The position numbers were made by a program, and so were the translations under genes. From Pseudocitrobacter sp913778145 (lineage in GTDB: Bacteria > Pseudomonadota > Gammaproteobacteria > Enterobacterales > Enterobacteriaceae), in the NCBI GenBank assembly GCA_035726825.1, contig JALNTX010000014.1, positions 1 to 64,000 on the forward strand: DNA of 64,000 nucleotides, written 5' to 3'. Of this stretch, positions 35,876 through 44,682 are shown piece after piece. The stretch's first letter is position 1. Each line of letters begins with the position of its first letter. The notes below the pieces were generated by a model, which saw only the letters and a list, made by a program, of their open reading frames with translations, was not told the origin of the DNA and made no database searches.

Positions 35876-36765
35876 TGGCTACGCTCGACATGCAAAACAC
35901 GGCGGCCCTGGCGGAATCTCGCCGCAAAATGCAGGCGCGTCGCCGCCTGAAAAATCGTATTGCGCTGACGCTTTCGATGGCGACGATGGCATTCGGTCTG
36001 TTCTGGCTGGTGTGGATTTTGATGTCCACCGTAACTCGCGGTATCGACGGGATGTCGCTTGCGCTGTTCACCGAAATGACGCCGCCGCCGAACACGGCGG
36101 GCGGTGGTCTGGCGAATGCCCTGGCGGGGAGCGGATTGTTAATCCTGTGGGCGACCGTTTTTGGTACGCCGCTCGGCATTATGGCGGGTATCTACCTGGC
36201 GGAATATGGCCGTAAATCCTGGCTGGCTGAAATCATTCGCTTTATCAACGACATCCTGCTTTCTGCACCGTCGATTGTGGTCGGTCTGTTTGTTTACACC
36301 ATTGTGGTGGCGCAGATGCAGCACTTCTCCGGCTGGGCCGGGGTGATTGCGCTGGCGCTGTTGCAGGTGCCCATCGTCATTCGTACCACCGAAAACATGC
36401 TCAAACTGGTGCCCGATAGCCTGCGTGAAGCGGCTTATGCGCTGGGTACGCCGAAGTGGAAGATGATCTCGGCGATTACGCTGAAGGCGTCCGTGTCGGG
36501 GATTATGACCGGTATCCTGCTGGCGATTGCCCGTATCGCGGGTGAGACCGCGCCGCTGCTGTTTACCGCGCTCTCGAATCAGTTCTGGAGTACCGACATG
36601 ATGCAGCCGATCGCTAACCTGCCGGTCACCATCTTTAAATTTGCGATGAGCCCGTTTGCTGAGTGGCAGCAACTGGCCTGGGCCGGGGTGTTGATTATTA
36701 CCCTGTGCGTACTGCTACTGAACATTCTGGCGCGCGTAGTTTTCGCGAAGAAGAAACACGGTTAA
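35875..36765 (+). CDS. pstA: Phosphate ABC transporter, permease PstA
   Basis: A 296-residue permease with six core membrane helices and the EAA loop LREAAYALGTPKWKMISAIT (about 182-201). It is translationally coupled to pstC through a one-base overlap. Confidence 0.97.
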   Translation: MATLDMQNTAALAESRRKMQARRRLKNRIALTLSMATMAFGLFWLVWILMSTVTRGIDGMSLALFTEMTPPPNTAGGGLANALAGSGLLILWATVFGTPLGIMAGIYLAEYGRKSWLAEIIRFINDILLSAPSIVVGLFVYTIVVAQMQHFSGWAGVIALALLQVPIVIRTTENMLKLVPDSLREAAYALGTPKWKMISAITLKASVSGIMTGILLAIARIAGETAPLLFTALSNQFWSTDMMQPIANLPVTIFKFAMSPFAEWQQLAWAGVLIITLCVLLLNILARVVFAKKKHG

Positions 36766-36770
36766 CACTT

Positions 36771-36840
36771 TGCCGGATGGCGGCGTGAACGCCTTATCCG
36801 GCCTACGGTAAGCCTGATAAGCGAAGCGCCATCAGGCACG
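36771..36840. repeat. REP pair (BIME) between pstA and pstB
   Basis: TGCCGGATGGCGGCGTGAAC...CCTTATCCGGCCTAC followed by the inverted unit GTAAGCCTGATAAGCG...GCCATCAGGCA, both close to the REP consensus. It is the second BIME inside the pst operon. Confidence 0.85.
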
Positions 36841-36857
36841 ATGAGGAAGAGATTGAG

Positions 36858-37631
36858 ATGAGTATGGTCAATACTGCCCCGGGTAAAATTCAGGTTCGTG
36901 ATTTGAACTTCTACTACGGCAAATTCCATGCCCTGAAGAACATCAACCTGGATATCGCGAAAAACCAGGTGACGGCGTTTATCGGGCCGTCCGGCTGCGG
37001 AAAATCCACGTTGCTGCGTACCTTCAACAAAATGTTTGCGCTCTACCCGGAGCAGCGTGCGGAAGGGGAAATTCTGCTCGATGGCGACAACATCCTGACC
37101 AACACCCAGGATATCGCCCTGCTGCGTGCGAAAGTGGGCATGGTATTCCAGAAACCCACGCCGTTCCCGATGTCGATTTATGACAACATCGCCTTTGGCG
37201 TGCGCCTGTTTGAAAAGCTCTCGCGCACCGATATGGACGAGCGCGTGCAATGGGCGTTGACCAAGGCCGCATTATGGAACGAAACCAAAGATAAACTGCA
37301 TCAGAGCGGGTACTCTCTTTCTGGTGGTCAGCAGCAGCGTTTGTGTATCGCGCGCGGCATCGCTATTCGCCCGGAAGTATTGCTGCTGGATGAACCGTGC
37401 TCCGCGCTGGACCCGATCTCCACCGGGCGTATTGAAGAGCTGATCACCGAACTGAAACAGGATTACACCGTCGTTATCGTCACCCACAACATGCAGCAGG
37501 CTGCGCGTTGCTCGGATCACACGGCGTTTATGTACCTGGGCGAGCTGATTGAGTTCAGCGACACGGATGCACTGTTCACCCGCCCGGCGAAGAAACAGAC
37601 TGAAGATTACATTACTGGCCGCTACGGTTGA
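36858..37631 (+). CDS. pstB: Phosphate ABC transporter, ATP-binding protein
   Basis: A 257-residue ATPase. Walker A is GPSGCGKS (about 43-50), the signature SGGQQQRLCIARG is at about 155-167, and Walker B is LLLDEPCSALD. It powers PstCA and signals phosphate status to PhoR through PhoU. Confidence 0.98.
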   Translation: MSMVNTAPGKIQVRDLNFYYGKFHALKNINLDIAKNQVTAFIGPSGCGKSTLLRTFNKMFALYPEQRAEGEILLDGDNILTNTQDIALLRAKVGMVFQKPTPFPMSIYDNIAFGVRLFEKLSRTDMDERVQWALTKAALWNETKDKLHQSGYSLSGGQQQRLCIARGIAIRPEVLLLDEPCSALDPISTGRIEELITELKQDYTVVIVTHNMQQAARCSDHTAFMYLGELIEFSDTDALFTRPAKKQTEDYITGRYG

Positions 37632-37644
37632 TTTGGAGTTAACC

Positions 37645-38370
37645 ATGGACAACCTCAATCTTAATAAACACATTTCCGGCCAGTTCAACGCCGAGCTGGA
37701 AAGCATCCGCACCCAGGTGATGACCATGGGCGGCATGGTCGAGCAGCAGCTCTCCGACGCGATTACCGCGATGCACAACCAGGACAGCGATCTGGCCAAA
37801 CGCGTGGTGGAAGGCGACAAACAGGTCAACATGATGGAAGTCGCCATCGACGAAGCGTGCGTGCGCATTATCGCCAAACGCCAGCCGACGGCGAGTGACC
37901 TGCGTCTGGTGATGGCGATCATCAAAACCATCGCCGAGCTGGAACGTATTGGCGACGTTGCCGACAAAATCTGCCGCACGGCGCTTGAGAAGTTCTCTTC
38001 TCAGCACCAGCCGCTGCTGGTGAGCCTGGAATCGCTGGGCCGCCACACGGTGCAGATGCTGCATGACGTGCTGGACGCGTTTGCGCGTATGGATCTCGAC
38101 GAAGCGGTGCGTATTTACCGCGAAGATAAGAAAGTCGACCAGGAATATGAAGGCATCGTGCGTCAGCTGATGACCTACATGATGGAAGACCCGCGCACTA
38201 TCCCGAGCGTATTAACGGCGCTGTTCTGTGCGCGCTCTATCGAGCGTATCGGCGACCGTTGCCAGAATATCTGCGAATACATCTTCTACTTCGTGAAAGG
38301 GCAGGATTTCCGTCACGTGGGCGGCGATGAGCTGGATAAGCTGCTGGCGGGGAAAGACCCGAAAGAGTAG
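37645..38370 (+). CDS. phoU: Phosphate signalling protein PhoU
   Basis: A 241-residue protein made of two repeated three-helix bundles. The repeated metal-binding motifs are ELERIGDVADKIC and SIERIGDRCQNIC. It links PstSCAB to the PhoR-PhoB system and restrains the Pho regulon when phosphate is plentiful. The frame is open further upstream through pstB; the ATG at 37645 after GGAG gives the E. coli start MDNLNLNKHISG. Confidence 0.97.
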   Translation: MDNLNLNKHISGQFNAELESIRTQVMTMGGMVEQQLSDAITAMHNQDSDLAKRVVEGDKQVNMMEVAIDEACVRIIAKRQPTASDLRLVMAIIKTIAELERIGDVADKICRTALEKFSSQHQPLLVSLESLGRHTVQMLHDVLDAFARMDLDEAVRIYREDKKVDQEYEGIVRQLMTYMMEDPRTIPSVLTALFCARSIERIGDRCQNICEYIFYFVKGQDFRHVGGDELDKLLAGKDPKE

Positions 38371-38406
38371 GCCTTCCCTCCGGCCCAGCAAAGCGCGCGA
38401 TCGGTT

Positions 38407-38440
38407 CCCTCTCCCAGTGGGAGAGGGTTAGGGTGAGGGG
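38407..38440. repeat. Dispersed intergenic repeat between phoU and yieH
   Basis: A perfect stem CCCTCTCCC / GGGAGAGGG with a 3-base loop, followed by TTAGGGTGAGGGG. This short element recurs in intergenic regions of many enterobacteria and pseudomonads. Here it lies between the convergent 3' ends of phoU and yieH and could act as a weak terminator. Confidence 0.6.
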
Positions 38441-38443
38441 AAA

Positions 38444-39109
38444 TCACCGCACAATATCCCACCCGCGCGCTTTCCACAGCGCAGGCAATTGCGCCAAATC
38501 GGTAAACGTCGTCACCTTTGGATGATCAATCGGTTTGTTATGCGGGTCAGCACAGAAGTAGAACACCTCCATTCCCGCATCAATTCCCGACTGCGCGCCA
38601 GCGGAAGAGTCATCCACCAGAATGCAGTTCTCAACGTTGACGTTCATCGCCTTCGCCGCGTGGAACATCAGCGCCGGGTCCGGCTTCCAGCGCTGGATGT
38701 CGTAGCCGCTGAACAGTTTTTCCGGGAAATGGTGCAACATTTGAAGTTTACCCAATGAGTGCTGCATTTTGCTGACCGGGCCGTTAGAGACCACGCACAT
38801 CGGCACTTTCATGGCATTCAGCAGCGTATCTGCCCCGGCGATTATTTCAAGTTCCGAGTCGAACAGGCGTGCGACCTCAGCGCGATAAACCGGTTCCAGA
38901 TCGGCGCGGGCGAGATTTACCCCGTGCTCTGCGTTAATGATGTCGATGATCTCGTAGAGTTTCACGCCCTTAAAGCGTTTAAAGATCTCTTCGAGATCAA
39001 GCGTAATGCCAAACTCTTTGAACATGTGGACATACGCGCGAGAACAAATCACTTCGCTGTCGACCAGCGTGCCGTCACAGTCGAAAAATACTGCTTCAAT
39101 CCCGGACAT
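38444..39109 (-). CDS. yieH: 6-phosphogluconate phosphatase (HAD family)
   Basis: A 221-residue HAD-superfamily phosphatase of the beta-phosphoglucomutase-like subgroup. Motif I is FFDCDGTLVDSE with nucleophile Asp10, motif II VVSNGP, and motifs III-IV KPDP and LVDDSSAG. E. coli YieH acts on 6-phosphogluconate. Its 3' end is next to phoU; the bgl/cbrBC genes that lie here in E. coli K-12 are absent. Confidence 0.93.
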   Translation of the reverse strand: MSGIEAVFFDCDGTLVDSEVICSRAYVHMFKEFGITLDLEEIFKRFKGVKLYEIIDIINAEHGVNLARADLEPVYRAEVARLFDSELEIIAGADTLLNAMKVPMCVVSNGPVSKMQHSLGKLQMLHHFPEKLFSGYDIQRWKPDPALMFHAAKAMNVNVENCILVDDSSAGAQSGIDAGMEVFYFCADPHNKPIDHPKVTTFTDLAQLPALWKARGWDIVR

Positions 39110-39159
39110 ATCATTCCCTTAATAACAAGTTTAACGTTTTCGTACTGCTGAATTGAGAG

Positions 39160-39175
39160 ACGCAATCGTTGCCGT
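39160..39175. promoter_or_regulatory. PurR operator-like site upstream of adeP
   Basis: ACGCAATCGTTGCCGT fits the PurR consensus ANGCAANCGNTTNCNT at all but one specified position. It is about 103 bases before the adeP start, in the yieH-adeP divergent region. A right half-site ACGTTTTCGT is also seen at about 39134-39143. Confidence 0.65.
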
Positions 39176-39277
39176 ATAAGCAAAACAGATGAAAAAAAGT
39201 ATCTCGCAACCGCGCCTATTGTCGCATTTTGGTATAGGATAGCGACGAATTTTCCTTCCTTTCTGCGGAAATAGATG

Positions 39278-40615
39278 ATGAGCCAACAACAAACTACCCA
39301 GGCTTCCGGTCAGGGTATGCTGGAACGCGTGTTTAAATTGCGCGAACACGGCACAACGGCACGTACTGAAGTGATTGCCGGTTTCACCACTTTCCTGACG
39401 ATGGTCTACATCGTTTTTGTAAACCCACAAATTCTTGGCGTGGCGGGCATGGACACCAGCGCGGTGTTTGTCACCACCTGCCTGATTGCTGCATTGGGCA
39501 GCATCCTGATGGGCGTTTTCGCGAACCTGCCAGTAGCACTGGCGCCCGCGATGGGCCTGAACGCCTTCTTCGCCTTTGTCGTGGTTCAGGCGATGGGCCT
39601 GCCGTGGCAGGTTGGTATGGGCGCAATTTTCTGGGGCGCAATCGGCCTGCTGTTGCTGACTATCTTCCGTGTGCGTTACTGGATGATTGCCAATATCCCG
39701 GTTAGCCTGCGCGTGGGCATCACCAGCGGTATCGGCCTGTTTATCGGTATGATGGGCCTGAAAAACGCGGGCGTCATCGTGGCGAACTCTGAAACGCTGG
39801 TGGCGATTGGTAACCTGACCTCTCACAGCGTCCTGCTGGGTGTGCTGGGCTTCTTCATTATCGCCATTCTGGCCTCGCGTAACATTCATGCTGCTGTACT
39901 GGTCTCCATCGTGGTTACCACGCTGCTGGGCTGGATGCTGGGCGACGTGCATTACAACGGTATCGTTTCTGCGCCGCCGAGCGTCATGACGGTTGTGGGC
40001 CACGTTGACCTGGCTGGTTCGTTTAACCTGGGCCTGGCGGGCGTGATTTTCTCCTTCATGCTGGTGAACCTGTTCGACTCCTCCGGTACGCTGATTGGCG
40101 TGACCGATAAAGCTGGCCTGACCGACGAAAAAGGCAAATTCCCGCGTATGAAACAGGCGCTGTATGTGGATAGCGTCTCGTCCGTCGCCGGTTCCTTTAT
40201 TGGCACCTCGTCCGTCACAGCGTACATCGAATCCTCTTCCGGCGTTTCCGTTGGTGGCCGTACCGGCCTGACGGCGGTCGTTGTGGGTCTGCTGTTCCTG
40301 CTGGTGATTTTCCTGTCTCCGCTGGCCGGAATGGTGCCGGGCTATGCGGCTGCGGGTGCGCTGATTTACGTTGGCGTGCTGATGACCTCAAGCCTCGCGC
40401 GCGTGAAATGGGAAGACCTGACCGAATCCGTACCGGCGTTCATTACCGCCGTGATGATGCCGTTCAGCTTCTCGATTACCGAAGGTATTGCGCTGGGCTT
40501 CATCTCTTACTGCGTGATGAAAATCGGTACCGGTCGTTTCCGCGACCTCAGCCCGTGCGTGATTATCGTTGCGCTGCTGTTTGTGCTGAAGATTGTGTTT
40601 ATTGACGGGCATTAA
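39278..40615 (+). CDS. adeP: Adenine permease AdeP
   Basis: A 445-residue nucleobase:cation symporter of the AzgA-like NCS2 group, matching E. coli AdeP (YieG) in length and sequence. It is hydrophobic with 12-14 helices; ALAPAMGLNAFFAF (about 87-100) and FDSSGTLIGVTDKAG are the family's substrate-site signatures. Two adjacent ATGs exist (39275 and 39278); the second gives the E. coli length. It takes up adenine at high affinity in E. coli. Confidence 0.95.
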   Translation: MSQQQTTQASGQGMLERVFKLREHGTTARTEVIAGFTTFLTMVYIVFVNPQILGVAGMDTSAVFVTTCLIAALGSILMGVFANLPVALAPAMGLNAFFAFVVVQAMGLPWQVGMGAIFWGAIGLLLLTIFRVRYWMIANIPVSLRVGITSGIGLFIGMMGLKNAGVIVANSETLVAIGNLTSHSVLLGVLGFFIIAILASRNIHAAVLVSIVVTTLLGWMLGDVHYNGIVSAPPSVMTVVGHVDLAGSFNLGLAGVIFSFMLVNLFDSSGTLIGVTDKAGLTDEKGKFPRMKQALYVDSVSSVAGSFIGTSSVTAYIESSSGVSVGGRTGLTAVVVGLLFLLVIFLSPLAGMVPGYAAAGALIYVGVLMTSSLARVKWEDLTESVPAFITAVMMPFSFSITEGIALGFISYCVMKIGTGRFRDLSPCVIIVALLFVLKIVFIDGH

Positions 40616-40673
40616 TGCCTTTGTCGGAAATCAGGCATAAAGCCCAGATTGCTGACAAAGTGCGCTTTGTTCT

Positions 40674-40771
<98 letters not shown>

Positions 40772-40796
40772 AATGTTGCGTTTGTCATCAGTCTCA

Positions 40797-40824
40797 AAGC
40801 CCGGCAATGCAGCCGGGCTTTTTC
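40797..40824. terminator. Bidirectional terminator between adeP and chrR
   Basis: Stem AAGCCCGGC (40797-40805) / GCCGGGCTT (40812-40820), followed by T's on the plus strand. It lies 2 bases from the 3' end of the convergent chrR. Confidence 0.85.
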
Positions 40825-40826
40825 AT

Positions 40827-41393
40827 TTACGCCCTAACCCGCAAAATATACTCGCCAAACGCGGTCAACTGACCGGTCAAATGATCCAGCGTGCCCTGCT
40901 CAATCACTTCACCCAACTGCGGGTCGACCTTGTTCTGAATCACACCGCCCATAAATTCCGGCTTGTTCATCACCATCGCATCGAGGAAGACCAGAATCTG
41001 ACGCAGGTGATACTGGCAGCGCGCGCCGCCAATCGCGCCCATAGAGCTGGTCTGAATCAGCACCGGCTTACCGGCCAGCGGCTGTTCTGGCAGGCGTGAG
41101 AGCCAGTCGATAGCATTTTTCAGGCCGCCCGGCACCGAGTAGTTATATTCCGGCGTCACAATCACTACGCCGTCCGCCTGACGAATCTGCTCCGCCAGCG
41201 CTAATACGCTTTGCGGAAAACCGTCTTCCTGCTGAACGTCGGCGTCATACAGCGGGATATCGCCAATCGACGGCAGCGGAGCAACGTCCATACCCGCTGG
41301 CGCAATTTTCGGCAGGGTGCGCGCAACCATACCGTTAAATGAACCTTTGCGCAGGCTTCCCAGTAACGTAACAACTTTCAACGTTTCGGACAT
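40827..41393 (-). CDS. chrR: NAD(P)H-dependent FMN reductase (quinone/chromate reductase ChrR)
   Basis: A 188-residue flavodoxin-like FMN reductase. The FMN-phosphate loop is LLGSLRKGSFNG (about 10-21) and the isoalloxazine loop is TPEYNYSVPGGLKNAIDW. E. coli ChrR (YieF) reduces quinones, and also chromate and uranyl in vitro. It is probably a soluble tetramer guarding against redox-cycling quinones. Confidence 0.95.
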   Translation of the reverse strand: MSETLKVVTLLGSLRKGSFNGMVARTLPKIAPAGMDVAPLPSIGDIPLYDADVQQEDGFPQSVLALAEQIRQADGVVIVTPEYNYSVPGGLKNAIDWLSRLPEQPLAGKPVLIQTSSMGAIGGARCQYHLRQILVFLDAMVMNKPEFMGGVIQNKVDPQLGEVIEQGTLDHLTGQLTAFGEYILRVRA

Positions 41394-41431
41394 GATTACT
41401 CCTGTTTATCTTCTGGCCAACAATGGCCAGG

Positions 41432-42181
41432 CTAATTGAGTATAAGAGCCTTATCAGCCGACAGGCTGGTGAATCGCATCAGACGGGCATCTTCGGCATT
41501 CGCGCGCGTTTGCGCGTCGGGCAGGCTCTGCCAGCCGTGCTTGCCGTCAAATTGCCAGATTTTGAGCTTCTCGATGGCGGGCGTCGCGGCAAGCGACCAG
41601 ACCAGCACATCCTCTGCATCGCTCAGGGCTTCCAGTTGCGCCAGGCTTGCCGAACGTAAGCGACCTGAGCCGGGTAACAGCTGGAGCAGTTCAGGTTTAT
41701 CTTTATGAATTTCACCGGTGAGTTTCAGAATGCTGTGGCGCAGGGTCAGCAGCTGAACCTGTGCTTCGTTTGCGTCATTTTGATTTTTAATCCACAGCTT
41801 CTCATTACTGGAGAAGCCTTCGTTTTCCGGATTCTGGGCGCGTGATAGCGAATAGGCCGAACGTTGTAGTTCAAGATCGAGCCCGCATTTTCCTTCCGTC
41901 GTCAGGGCGACGCCGACAATGTTTCCGGCATAGGCGAGAGAAAAATCGGGAAGGTTAAGATCCTGAAACACCGGCCTGCCATCAGGCTGATTGATGATTT
42001 CTGGCAGTTCGCTGATGCCGTAGAGCATGAACACCAGCTCGGCGAGCAGGGCGCGTGACGCCAGGAATCGTGTTCGTCGATGTGATGGTAACTCGCGGGC
42101 CGCATTATGACAGGCTGTCGACAGCCTGACCGAGAGCATATGCCCGTCGTTCAGTATCCCTCTTGCAAAATGTATCGCCAT
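41432..42181 (-). CDS. yieE: 4'-phosphopantetheinyl transferase superfamily protein YieE
   Basis: A 249-residue protein matching E. coli YieE in length. The PPTase metal motif appears as CGLDLELQ near the middle (about 105-112). The second motif, usually WxxKE, reads LTLRHSILKLTGE, without the standard KE pair; the E. coli protein shows the same deviation. Activity is therefore uncertain. The start at 42181 (MAIHFARG) is chosen over an ATG 13 codons upstream. Confidence 0.85.
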   Translation of the reverse strand: MAIHFARGILNDGHMLSVRLSTACHNAARELPSHRRTRFLASRALLAELVFMLYGISELPEIINQPDGRPVFQDLNLPDFSLAYAGNIVGVALTTEGKCGLDLELQRSAYSLSRAQNPENEGFSSNEKLWIKNQNDANEAQVQLLTLRHSILKLTGEIHKDKPELLQLLPGSGRLRSASLAQLEALSDAEDVLVWSLAATPAIEKLKIWQFDGKHGWQSLPDAQTRANAEDARLMRFTSLSADKALILN

Positions 42182-42351
42182 TTTTCGCTCCGTGATTAAT
42201 GGTCCGTTAATAAATTTCACCCTTATATTATCGGTGAAACGTATACGTTTTAATGCGGAAGCGCAGACTTTGAAAGGGGCAGGACAGGACTTTTACAATT
42301 CCTTAGACGCAACAGTTAAATATGTCGCAAAAATCACATAAATAAGCAGGA

Positions 42352-43311
42352 TCACTTAATATCACGATATAACGATTTGATGGTCTCCTTAAGCCAGACG
42401 ATTTTGGGGTTGTGACTGTTGCGCTTGTGCCACAGCAGCGTAAAAGGCACCTTCATCTTCTCGCGCAGGCTTTCCTCAAAGGGCAGCGGACGGGCGACCA
42501 GCGGCAGATGATGCAACTGATTGTAGTGCTGACAGTAGAGCGGCGCGGTGGCGATCAGCGCGTGATCCGGTTGGGCGGCCATAAACAGCGATTGCTCAAA
42601 ACCCGGCAGGCTCAGGGCGATAGTGCGTTCGCGGCCCAGCTCCTGCAACACGTTGTCCAGCGCCCAGGTGTCGCTTTGTTCCCAGCAAATGCTGATGTGC
42701 GGATAGCGCAGGAAAGTCTCCAGACTCCACTCTTCACGCAGCGCCGGATGATCCTCGCGCAGCCAGACCCACGGAAGATCGGTAAACAGCACCTCGAAGT
42801 CGATCGACAACGGCAGGGCGCTGAGTAATTCCCTTGAACGAGGATGCGTCTCGCGGCCTGTAAAACCAATATCCACCTCACCGCGCGTAATGGCATCCAG
42901 CGAATCGTAATCCCAGTTACGCACTTTTATCGATGCCTGCGGATAGCGCTGATAAATCTGCTGCGACAGCGAATTAAATTTCAGCATCATCAGCGGCGAT
43001 TCCGCCGCCAGCTCGAATTTCAGCCCGCCCGGCGTGTCGTTGTGCGGCTTATCAAGGATTTGCTTACCCATCTGCATCCAGTCCGCCAGATCCTGCTCAA
43101 TGCTCACCATCAGCGGTGTCGGCGTCAGCCCTAAAGGCGTATTAATAAACAGCGGGTCGTCAAACCAGGCGCGCAGCTTCGCCAAAGACTTACTGACCGC
43201 CGACGGCGTCACGCTCATCCGCTTCGCCGCTTTGGTCACGCTGCGCTCCTGTGCCAGAAGTTGCAGGCATAACAGCAGGTTAAGATCGAGGCTGGTGATG
43301 GATTTCTTCAT
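42352..43311 (-). CDS. yidZ: LysR-family regulator YidZ
   Basis: A 319-residue LysR-type regulator. The N-terminal winged helix is LLLCLQLLAQERSVTKAAKRMSVTPSA-type (about 12-38), followed by a substrate-binding domain. E. coli YidZ has been linked to survival under anaerobic nitric oxide stress. Its start overlaps the end of mdtL by 32 bases on the same strand. Confidence 0.93.
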   Translation of the reverse strand: MKKSITSLDLNLLLCLQLLAQERSVTKAAKRMSVTPSAVSKSLAKLRAWFDDPLFINTPLGLTPTPLMVSIEQDLADWMQMGKQILDKPHNDTPGGLKFELAAESPLMMLKFNSLSQQIYQRYPQASIKVRNWDYDSLDAITRGEVDIGFTGRETHPRSRELLSALPLSIDFEVLFTDLPWVWLREDHPALREEWSLETFLRYPHISICWEQSDTWALDNVLQELGRERTIALSLPGFEQSLFMAAQPDHALIATAPLYCQHYNQLHHLPLVARPLPFEESLREKMKVPFTLLWHKRNSHNPKIVWLKETIKSLYRDIK

Positions 43312-44464
43312 GGCGATGCGCGGTCCTGTTGGGCGTGACGGCGAGAATCAGCAATAGGCTCAGTATGCTACAGGCAATCAGAATCCCGATCAGCATATTC
43401 AGCGCATTGAGGCCGAGCACCGCCGCCAGCCAAATCCACAGCGATGACCCACAGACCTGAGCAATACCCAGCACCGAACTGGCGACACCCGCGCGCAGGG
43501 CGAACGGGCCGAGTGCCTGGCTCATCGCCACGCCAAAGCCGACCGAGAACCCGGCGCAAATCAGCGTAATGCCAAACAGCGTAACGGCGTGGGTTGGCGC
43601 AAGGCTAAGCACCACGCCTGCCGCCAGAAACAGACACTGCGAGGTCATCATCAGCGTACGCGGCCTAAAGATGCTCAGCGCAAACGGCGTCGAGAACGAG
43701 ACCGCCATACTTACGCCCGCCGTTAACGCCATGGTGGTGGCATACTCACCGCGCGCAAAGCCCATCATCTCCATCAACAGCACTGGCGACGTATTCACAA
43801 AGGTGAGGATCACCGAGACGCTTAGCGTGGTGATGGCCAGGCGGCTGAGGAAGAAGCGGTCAAGCAGCGATTCGGTCGGTGGCGCGGTGTGGGCGGTAGC
43901 ATGTTGTTGTTTATCGGGCCGTGTTTCTTTCAGCACCAGCAGTGAGAGCAGGAACACCAGTACGCCCATCGTCAACATGGTCCAGAACAGGCTCTGCCAG
44001 GGATAGCTGAGCATAATCAGATGGCCCATCACCGGTGCCAGTACGGGCACAATACAGGTGATACCGTTCAGCAGCGATAGCACTTTGGCACGCCGCTGGT
44101 CATCCAGCGTATCGCGCAGAATCGCAAAGGCGACGACGTAGCAGTTCCCGGCCCCGAACCCTTGTACGAAACGGCCCAGCAGAAACAGCGAACTCTCCTG
44201 CGCCAGCGCGCACAGCGCGGAGGCCAGCACAAATACCACCGCGCCAAACAGCGCGACAGGCCGACGCCCTGAGCGATCGGCGACGCGTCCGGCAAACAGC
44301 ATCGCGGTCGCCATCCCCGCCAGATAGACCGAGAAGGCAATATGCAGCTGCGCCTCGCTGGCGTTGAGATCGGTGGCAATACGCGGTAAACCCACCAGGT
44401 ACATGTCGATACCGGCAGGATAAAGCAAAACAAGGGCGAAACTACACAGGAGATAGCGGGCCAT
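43280..44464 (-). CDS. mdtL: MFS multidrug efflux protein MdtL
   Basis: A 394-residue 12-helix drug:proton antiporter-1 (DHA1) transporter. Motif A is GRVADRSGRRPV (about 59-70), and LYPAGIDMYLVGLP marks helix 1. E. coli MdtL gives low-level chloramphenicol resistance when overproduced. The frame extends 33 codons upstream without a plausible start; 44464 (MARYLLCSFAL) fits the family. It overlaps yidZ, so the two are one transcript. In E. coli the tna operon separates mdtL from mnmE; here it is missing. Confidence 0.93.
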   Translation of the reverse strand: MARYLLCSFALVLLYPAGIDMYLVGLPRIATDLNASEAQLHIAFSVYLAGMATAMLFAGRVADRSGRRPVALFGAVVFVLASALCALAQESSLFLLGRFVQGFGAGNCYVVAFAILRDTLDDQRRAKVLSLLNGITCIVPVLAPVMGHLIMLSYPWQSLFWTMLTMGVLVFLLSLLVLKETRPDKQQHATAHTAPPTESLLDRFFLSRLAITTLSVSVILTFVNTSPVLLMEMMGFARGEYATTMALTAGVSMAVSFSTPFALSIFRPRTLMMTSQCLFLAAGVVLSLAPTHAVTLFGITLICAGFSVGFGVAMSQALGPFALRAGVASSVLGIAQVCGSSLWIWLAAVLGLNALNMLIGILIACSILSLLLILAVTPNRTAHRHEEIHHQPRS

Positions 44465-44584
44465 AGCGTCCTCACAATAAGCGTGGCGCTCAGGATACGG
44501 GGAGGGCGAATAGCTGGCGAGTTGCCATTTGGACAAGCGTGATTTCCTGTGGGGAAAACTCACATGGCGGGCAGTGGTGCCAAA

Positions 44585-44655
44585 CGCCCGGTGGCGCTGC
44601 GCTTACCGGGCCTACAAAACCTGTAGGCCGGATAAGGCGCAGCCGCCATCCGGCG
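44585..44655. repeat. BIME between mdtL and mnmE
   Basis: Two REP units facing each other (CGCCCGGTGGCGCTGCGC...CCGGGCCTAC and TGTAGGCCGGATAAGGCG...CCGCCATCCGGCG), filling most of the gap where E. coli carries tnaCAB. Confidence 0.88.
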
Positions 44656-44682
44656 ATGGGCACGAACGTCTGACAAAAAACC

